17,663 nt of DNA, from assembly GCA_016302545.1 (NCBI GenBank), contig JAEDNK010000022.1, positions 1 to 17,663 on the forward strand, written 5' to 3'. Below, piece by piece: positions 13,427 through 17,663 of the stretch (within the stretch, counting starts at the first letter, position 1; each line of letters opens with the position of its first letter). Position numbers and translations under genes: made by a program. This stretch comes from Bacillota bacterium (lineage in GTDB: Bacteria > Bacillota > Clostridia > Peptostreptococcales > Anaerovoracaceae). The notes under the pieces were generated by a model that was not told the DNA's origin, made no database searches, and saw nothing but the letters and a program-made list of their open reading frames with translations.

Positions 13427-15493
13427 ATGAAAGAAATACTGATAGCCGAGAATTCAGGGTTTTGCTTTGGAGTAAAGCAGGCAATAGAAAAGACGGAAGA
13501 ACAGATTAAGATAAAAGAAAAGGGTTTCATTGTCGGGAATATATATACCTGTGGACCCCTTATTCATAACAGGCTGGTGACAGATGATTTGGCATCAAGA
13601 GGTGTCGGAATTGTAAACTCGGCAGCTGAGGCATTGCCCGGTGATGTGGTAATCGTCAGGTCTCACGGAGAAAGCAAAGATTTTTTTAAAGAAGCTGAGA
13701 CGGCGGGGTTTACTGTGGTCGACGCAACCTGTCCTTTCGTGAAGAAAATTCAGACGCTGGCAGAACAGGCATATAAAGAAGGAAAGAAAGTACTCATAGT
13801 AGGTGACGGCGAGCACCCTGAAGTAAAGGGTATCAACGGATGGTGCGAAGGCTCAGCCATAATAATCGGCTCTCCCAAGGAGGCGGAGGATATTAGGGAA
13901 GAAAATCTTTTCCTCGTATGTCAGACTACAATAAAAAAAGAACTTCTGGACGAGGTTACAGCAGTTCTTGAGAAAAACGGTGTCAAATTTGAGGTAAACA
14001 ATACTATATGCAACGCTACAACTCTGCGGCAGAAAAGCTGTGCAGAGCTTTCTGAAATATGCGACGCCATGGTGGTAATAGGGGGAAAAGATAGCTCAAA
14101 CACCAGAAAATTATACCAGATTGCAAAAAATCTTTGCAAAAAAGCCTATTTTATTGAAAAAATCGAAGATTTACCGTTGCACCAAATCGAAAAATATAAT
14201 AAAATAGGTATTGCGGCAGGTGCGTCGACGCCTGAATGCGTAATTAAGGAGGTTATTGCTACCATGAGTGAACACATCACTGAAATGAACGAAGTGAACA
14301 TGATGGACTTAATGGACGATATTGAGAAGTCCTTAAGACTACCAAGAATTGGCGAAACTGTTAACGGAAAGGTACACCAGGTTACTGACAAAGAAATCAT
14401 CGTTAACATGGGATGCAAAAAAGACGGAGTTATTCCTAAAGAAGAAGTAACATTGGAAGGAGACCAGAAGCTGACAGACTTATTCAAAGAAGGCGATGAT
14501 ATTCAGGCTAAGGTGATCAAGACTGACGACGGTGACGGCGTTATTGTGCTGTCGAAGAAAAAGTTGGAAGTAAATGAGCATTGGAATGAAATCACTGAAG
14601 CCCTTGAGAATAAGACAACCATCAATGTCAAGGTTGTTAAGCAGGTGAATGGTGGCGTAATCGCTGCTTATAAGGAAGTAACCGGTTTTATTCCGCTTTC
14701 ACAGCTATCCGACAAGTATGTGGAAAACGCAGAAGAATTTATGGGACAGGATCTGGCTGTAAGAGTCACCAGAGTAGACCAGAAGAGAGGCAGAGCCGTA
14801 TTTTCACACAAGGTTATCCTTGCAGAGGAAAAGCAGCAGAAGATCGAAGAAGTATGGAACAGCCTTCACGTTGACGATATCGTAGAAGGTAAGGTTATGA
14901 GATTTACCGACTACGGTGCATTCGTTGACCTTGGCGGAATTGACGGATTATTACATATTTCGGAAATCTCCTGGGGCAAGCTGAAACATCCGCAGGAGGT
15001 TCTTAAGATTGGTGACACTGTAAAGGTTAAGATCTTATCAATGAATGCTGAAAAAGGCAAGATTTCATTAGGATTAAAGCAGACTATGCCTGAACCTTGG
15101 TCAGTTATCGAAGATAACTATCAGGTTGGACAGGTTGTTACCGGTAAGGTTGTTCAGATCAAGGAATACGGTGCATTCATCGAGCTTGAACCTGGTCTTG
15201 ACGGACTTGTACACATCTCAGAGGTTGCACATAAGAGAGTAAACGATATCTCTGAAGAACTTACAGTAGGACAGACTGTAGAAGCCAAGATTCTCGAAAT
15301 CGATACAGAGAGAAAGAGAATCAGCCTGAGCATCAAGCAGACTCTTGAAGAGGAAGCCGAAGAACAGTCCTTTACCGAAAAGCTTGAGGACGCTGTTGAA
15401 GAAGCAGCCGACAAGGTTGAAGACTTTATCGACAAGGTAGCTGATAAGGTTGAAGACATGGTTGAAAAGATCAAGGGCGAAGACGAAGAGTAG
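13427..15493 (+). CDS. ispH: IspH (HMBPP reductase) fused to ribosomal protein S1
   Basis: A 688-residue fusion. Residues 1-279 are IspH/LytB, the 4Fe-4S enzyme making IPP and DMAPP from HMBPP, the last step of the MEP isoprenoid pathway. The cluster cysteines are Cys13, Cys102 and Cys195; substrate residues His47, His80, His130, Glu132 and the SSNT motif (223-226) are present. Residues about 307-640 are four S1 RNA-binding domains (near 307-376, 395-462, 484-551 and 568-637), the last two being the most canonical (GKVxxxxxYGAFVxL). A helical acidic tail repeats DKVED (662-666 and 673-677). The fusion is established in many Clostridia. Translation is coupled to rarA with no gap. An AAGGAGG at 14246-14252, 11 bases before Met280, could give a separate S1 product. 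Confidence 0.95.
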   Translation: MKEILIAENSGFCFGVKQAIEKTEEQIKIKEKGFIVGNIYTCGPLIHNRLVTDDLASRGVGIVNSAAEALPGDVVIVRSHGESKDFFKEAETAGFTVVDATCPFVKKIQTLAEQAYKEGKKVLIVGDGEHPEVKGINGWCEGSAIIIGSPKEAEDIREENLFLVCQTTIKKELLDEVTAVLEKNGVKFEVNNTICNATTLRQKSCAELSEICDAMVVIGGKDSSNTRKLYQIAKNLCKKAYFIEKIEDLPLHQIEKYNKIGIAAGASTPECVIKEVIATMSEHITEMNEVNMMDLMDDIEKSLRLPRIGETVNGKVHQVTDKEIIVNMGCKKDGVIPKEEVTLEGDQKLTDLFKEGDDIQAKVIKTDDGDGVIVLSKKKLEVNEHWNEITEALENKTTINVKVVKQVNGGVIAAYKEVTGFIPLSQLSDKYVENAEEFMGQDLAVRVTRVDQKRGRAVFSHKVILAEEKQQKIEEVWNSLHVDDIVEGKVMRFTDYGAFVDLGGIDGLLHISEISWGKLKHPQEVLKIGDTVKVKILSMNAEKGKISLGLKQTMPEPWSVIEDNYQVGQVVTGKVVQIKEYGAFIELEPGLDGLVHISEVAHKRVNDISEELTVGQTVEAKILEIDTERKRISLSIKQTLEEEAEEQSFTEKLEDAVEEAADKVEDFIDKVADKVEDMVEKIKGEDEE
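14246..14266 (+). promoter_or_regulatory. Internal Shine-Dalgarno and start codon at the IspH/S1 junction
   Basis: AAGGAGG (14246-14252) lies 11 bases before an in-frame ATG (14264-14266, Met280), exactly where IspH ends and the S1-like sequence begins (MSEHITEMNEVNMMDLMDDI resembles free-standing S1 starts). The spacing is a little long. This may be the preserved start of the ancestral S1 gene, still able to yield free S1. Confidence 0.5.
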
Positions 15494-15520
15494 GAATTAA
15501 ATATAGAAGTATATTTCCGG

Positions 15521-15552
15521 AATACCCGTGGCAGTGTGCTGCGGGTATTTTT
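15521..15552 (+). terminator. Rho-independent terminator after ispH-S1
   Basis: AATACCCG (15521-15528) pairs with CGGGTATT (15542-15549), with a further CAG/CTG pair inside, then a T-run to 15552. It closes the rarA/ispH-S1 unit 28 bases after the stop. Confidence 0.88.
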
Positions 15553-15577
15553 GATGTTAATAAGCATTAACATCAAA
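15550..15577. repeat. Perfect 12-base inverted repeat upstream of the XRE/AbrB regulator
   Basis: TTTGATGTTAAT (15550-15561) and ATTAACATCAAA (15566-15577) are perfect arms around a 4-base spacer. It directly follows the terminator and has no T-tract after it. It lies about 40 bases upstream of the likely -10 element of the next operon, so an operator is more likely than a second terminator. Confidence 0.55.
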
Positions 15578-15593
15578 TGTTAGAATCAGTGGC

Positions 15594-15622
15594 TTTATTT
15601 TCGCTGCAAAGGGTAATATAAT
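15594..15622 (+). promoter_or_regulatory. Promoter of the regulator/ABC exporter operon
   Basis: A perfect -10 TATAAT (15617-15622) has a weak -35 TTTATT (15594-15599) at 17 bases. Transcription would start near 15629, only about 20 bases before the regulator ATG. Confidence 0.55.
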
Positions 15623-15647
15623 AAAAGAAGATGGAGGTATGAAAAGT

Positions 15648-16082
15648 ATGATTGATATGAACATAAAACATTTCCGCAAACGCTGCGGGCTGACTCAGGA
15701 ACAGCTTGCGGAGCAGCTTTCCGTGACGCGGCAGACTCTGGCCAAGTGGGAAAACGGTGAAGCTTCGCCTACAATAGATGACTGCATCAGAATGGCGGAT
15801 ATCTTCGATATTACTGTAAACGACCTGGCTGCTGATATAGCGGAGGAGGATCTGGACTTTGTTGCTCCAAAGGGAAAGCATATTTTCGGGTTAGTTACTG
15901 TGGGCGAAAGAGGACAGATTGTAATTCCCAAAGATGCCCGTGAATTATTTGCAATCAATCCGGGAGACAAGCTCCTTGTTATGGGAGATGAGAAGCAGGG
16001 CATAGCCATAGTAAAAGCAGATGCTTTCCAAAGCTTTGCCTCATTCATTCTGGAAGCTATGAAGAAGAAAGGAGAGCTGTAG
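15648..16082 (+). CDS. XRE helix-turn-helix / AbrB-type fused regulator
   Basis: A 144-residue DNA-binding protein with two different DNA-binding folds. Residues 4-62 are an XRE/Cro helix-turn-helix (LTQEQLAEQLSVTRQTLAKWENGE split over 15-38). Residues about 82-125 are a SpoVT/AbrB swapped-hairpin domain (VTVGERGQIVIPKDARELF opening, then INPGDKLLVMGD). Such fusions occur in Clostridia next to ABC exporters and probably repress their own operon. There is no obvious ligand domain besides the short tail. Three in-frame ATGs exist (15639, 15648, 15657); GGAGG at 15633-15637 is only one base from the first and 10 from the second, so 15648 is chosen. The ABC ATPase starts 2 bases after the stop. 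The inverted repeat at 15550-15577 is a candidate site for it. Confidence 0.88.
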   Translation: MIDMNIKHFRKRCGLTQEQLAEQLSVTRQTLAKWENGEASPTIDDCIRMADIFDITVNDLAADIAEEDLDFVAPKGKHIFGLVTVGERGQIVIPKDARELFAINPGDKLLVMGDEKQGIAIVKADAFQSFASFILEAMKKKGEL

Positions 16083-16084
16083 AA

Positions 16085-16825
16085 ATGAACGCAATCGAAA
16101 TAAAAGAACTGCACAAAAGCTTCGGCGATAAGGAAGCTGTAAAGGGTCTAAACCTTAGCATAGGACATCACGAACTTTTCGGACTGCTTGGAGTAAACGG
16201 CGCAGGAAAGACCACCACAATCAGGATGATATGCTGCCTGCTTAAGCCTACATCGGGCGACATACTGGTGGAAGGTATGAGTGTTATGGAGAAAGAGGCT
16301 GAGGTCAAAAAACTGATAAACCTTTCACCGCAGGAGACTACTGTGGCTGAAGGGCTGTCGGTAAAGGAAAACCTGCAGCTCATGGCAGGACTCTATGGTC
16401 TTGAGCCGGGAAGAGCCGCCGAAAATGTGGAGCGTATTATAAAAGACTTTAACCTTGAAGAAATAGCGGGGGATAAAGCAAAAACCCTGTCGGGAGGCTG
16501 GCAGAGAAGGCTCAGCATCGCTATGGCCCTGGTGACGGAGCCTGAAATTCTGTTTCTGGACGAGCCCACCCTGGGGCTTGACGTAATAGCAAGGCGAGAG
16601 CTTTGGGAAACCATAAAAGAACTGAAAGCGAAGATGACTATTGTTTTGACAACTCATTATCTGGAGGAGGCTGAGGCTCTCTGCGACAGAATAGCTGTCA
16701 TGAGTAAGGGAAAGCTTATGGCACTGGGAACAGCAGAAGAACTTAAGGCGCAGGCGGGATGTGACAACTTTGAAGATGCTTTTGTGAAGTTGGCTGGAGG
16801 AAAGGAGTGTGAGCAGGATGTCTAA
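16085..16825 (+). CDS. ABC transporter ATP-binding protein
   Basis: A 246-residue ABC ATPase of the ABC-2 (drug/bacteriocin export, CcmA-like) type. Walker A GVNGAGKTT is at 36-44, Q-loop Gln83, signature LSGGW at 135-139, Walker B ILFLDE at 155-160, D-loop LGLD and H-loop His191 (TTHYLEEAE). Everything needed for ATP hydrolysis is present. The signature continues WQRR where most have QQRR/MKQR, a minor variant. The ATG follows GGAGAG and lies 2 bases after the regulator's stop, so translation is coupled. It overlaps the permease by 8 bases. The substrate is unknown; exporters of this type move antimicrobials, peptides or lipids. Confidence 0.95.
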   Translation: MNAIEIKELHKSFGDKEAVKGLNLSIGHHELFGLLGVNGAGKTTTIRMICCLLKPTSGDILVEGMSVMEKEAEVKKLINLSPQETTVAEGLSVKENLQLMAGLYGLEPGRAAENVERIIKDFNLEEIAGDKAKTLSGGWQRRLSIAMALVTEPEILFLDEPTLGLDVIARRELWETIKELKAKMTIVLTTHYLEEAEALCDRIAVMSKGKLMALGTAEELKAQAGCDNFEDAFVKLAGGKECEQDV

Positions 16826-17576
16826 GATAAAGGTATTTGCGGTGAGAAACGCCAAGGAAATTTTGAGGGACCCTCTGAGTTACATATTTGCTCTGGGATT
16901 TCCTGTGGTTATGCTCATAATCATGACCATTGTAAACAACAGCATTCCGCCTGAAACAGGCATGGATATTTTCCAATTGAAAAATCTGGCGCCGGGAGTG
17001 GTCCTCTTCGGCTTTACATTCGTCATGCTCTTTACGGCAATTCTTATAGCTAAGGACCGCTGCGGAAAGTTTCTCGGAAGGCTGTACGCCGCTCCCGTGA
17101 CGGCAGCTCAGTTTATAACAGGATATATTGCACCGATTCTGGTGCTGGGAGTGCTCCAGTGCATCATAACCTACGCGGCGGCTATTGTAATCGGTCTTAT
17201 CACAGGGGAAAGCTTAAGCATAGGTGGGCTGATGCTTTCCATAGTACTGATGCTCCCGTGCCTGCTGATGTTTATCTGTCTGGGGCTGGTCTTTGGAGGA
17301 GTTTTTAACGACAAGGCAGCGCCGGGGATATGCTCCATACTCATTACCGTGGCCACCATTTTGGGAGGCGTGTGGATGGATATAGAGGCCGTAGGCGGAG
17401 GACTGTTTAAGGCAGCGTCAGTTCTTCCATTTTATCCTGCCGCTACGCTGGCGAGAGGCGCAGTATGCGGATATACAGAGGGACGGACGAGTTACTTCCT
17501 TATAACTGTAATCTACGGACTGGCAGCTCTGGCGGGAGCAGTGCTGATTTTCAGGAAAAATATGAGAAAAAGCTAG
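16818..17576 (+). CDS. ABC-2 type permease
   Basis: A 252-residue integral membrane protein, partner of the upstream ATPase. It begins with a short cytoplasmic amphipathic stretch (FAVRNAKEILRDPLSY, 7-22), typical of ABC-2 permeases, and has six predicted helices (about 21-40, 60-79, 101-128, 138-163, 168-186 and 226-245). The PVTAAQFI motif before helix 3 and LPFYPAATLARG before helix 6 are family-like. One half-transporter subunit is encoded, so a homodimer is expected. The ATG at 16818 is chosen: AAAGGAG at 16801-16807 is 10 bases away, while the GTG at 16809 would be only one base from it. Its stop ends the operon; no strong terminator follows before 17641. Confidence 0.9.
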   Translation: MSKIKVFAVRNAKEILRDPLSYIFALGFPVVMLIIMTIVNNSIPPETGMDIFQLKNLAPGVVLFGFTFVMLFTAILIAKDRCGKFLGRLYAAPVTAAQFITGYIAPILVLGVLQCIITYAAAIVIGLITGESLSIGGLMLSIVLMLPCLLMFICLGLVFGGVFNDKAAPGICSILITVATILGGVWMDIEAVGGGLFKAASVLPFYPAATLARGAVCGYTEGRTSYFLITVIYGLAALAGAVLIFRKNMRKS

Positions 17577-17596
17577 AATGCAGCTCTTTAATGTGG

Positions 17597-17640
17597 TAAA
17601 ATAATCTCCGTTAACATAAAAAAGGAGATATGGAGATTTT
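17597..17640 (+). promoter_or_regulatory. Possible extended -10 promoter and Shine-Dalgarno-masking hairpin
   Basis: TGGTAAAAT (17594-17602) resembles an extended -10 element without a clear -35. ATCTCC (17604-17609) is the exact complement of GGAGAT (17624-17629), which is part of the ribosome binding region of the next gene, so a 6-base stem could hide it. The hairpin is short, and a second GGAGA at 17632-17636 remains free. Confidence 0.35.
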
Positions 17641-17663
17641 ATGGAACTGTTAAAAGGAAAACC
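17641..17663 (+). CDS. Start of a gene cut by the window end
   Basis: An ATG at 17641 follows GGAGA 4 bases upstream and stays open to the edge, giving MELLKGK and part of a Pro codon. The opening LLKGKP resembles that of methylenetetrahydrofolate dehydrogenase (FolD) proteins, but seven residues cannot establish this. Confidence 0.5.

Noticed and set aside
15550..15577. Second terminator after ispH-S1
   Set aside because: The perfect stem is AT-rich and is not followed by a T-run on the plus strand, so it was listed as an inverted repeat instead.

Overview
The window looks like chromosomal DNA of an anaerobic, spore-forming-lineage Firmicute (class Clostridia). The pointers are a fused IspH–ribosomal protein S1 gene (a Clostridia arrangement), a YlmC/YmxH-type PRC-barrel gene next to a TepA-like ClpP-fold protease, a Gram-positive lipoprotein signal, strong AAGGAGG ribosome binding sites, and a Tad pilus locus with no secretin gene, as expected of a monoderm. 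No genus can be fixed from this alone. No tRNA, rRNA, CRISPR array, transposase or phage gene was seen.

Layout. 1-313 is the 3' end of an unrecognised protein. 314-630 has no gene but carries nested inverted repeats. 631-921 is a small winged-helix regulator with its own terminator. 1114-2874 is a Na/phosphate cotransporter family protein with a PhoU-like tail; its leader has repeated TTAAC/TTAAG motifs. Convergent to it is a lipoprotein alpha/beta hydrolase (2903-3853, minus), then ylmC (3866-4096, minus), divergent from tepA (4165-4869). 4870-5283 has no gene but holds hairpins, a terminator and the best promoter in the window.

That promoter drives a compact, largely overlapping Tad/Flp (type IVc) pilus operon, 5284-11522, perhaps to 12103. 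It holds a TadZ/CpaE-like protein with a decayed P-loop, the TadA ATPase, TadB, a short TadC, a 57-residue Flp1-like pilin, a 66-residue TadE-like pseudopilin with no leader, a DUF5702-like protein, a TadE-like protein with a C-terminal His/Cys motif, and a DUF6382-like protein. A SPOR-domain membrane protein follows. The prepilin peptidase is not in the window. TadA would energise assembly on the TadB/TadC platform, Flp would be the major subunit, and the TadE/DUF5702 proteins the minor, surface-exposed parts. This is a streamlined variant of a known system, not a new class, but several parts are unusual.

Next are housekeeping genes: rarA (12158-13426), directly abutted by the ispH-S1 fusion (13427-15493), which has a Shine-Dalgarno and ATG placed at the domain junction. 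After a clear terminator comes a regulator-plus-exporter operon: an XRE-HTH/AbrB fusion, an ABC ATPase and an ABC-2 permease (15648-17576). The first codons of another gene start at 17641.
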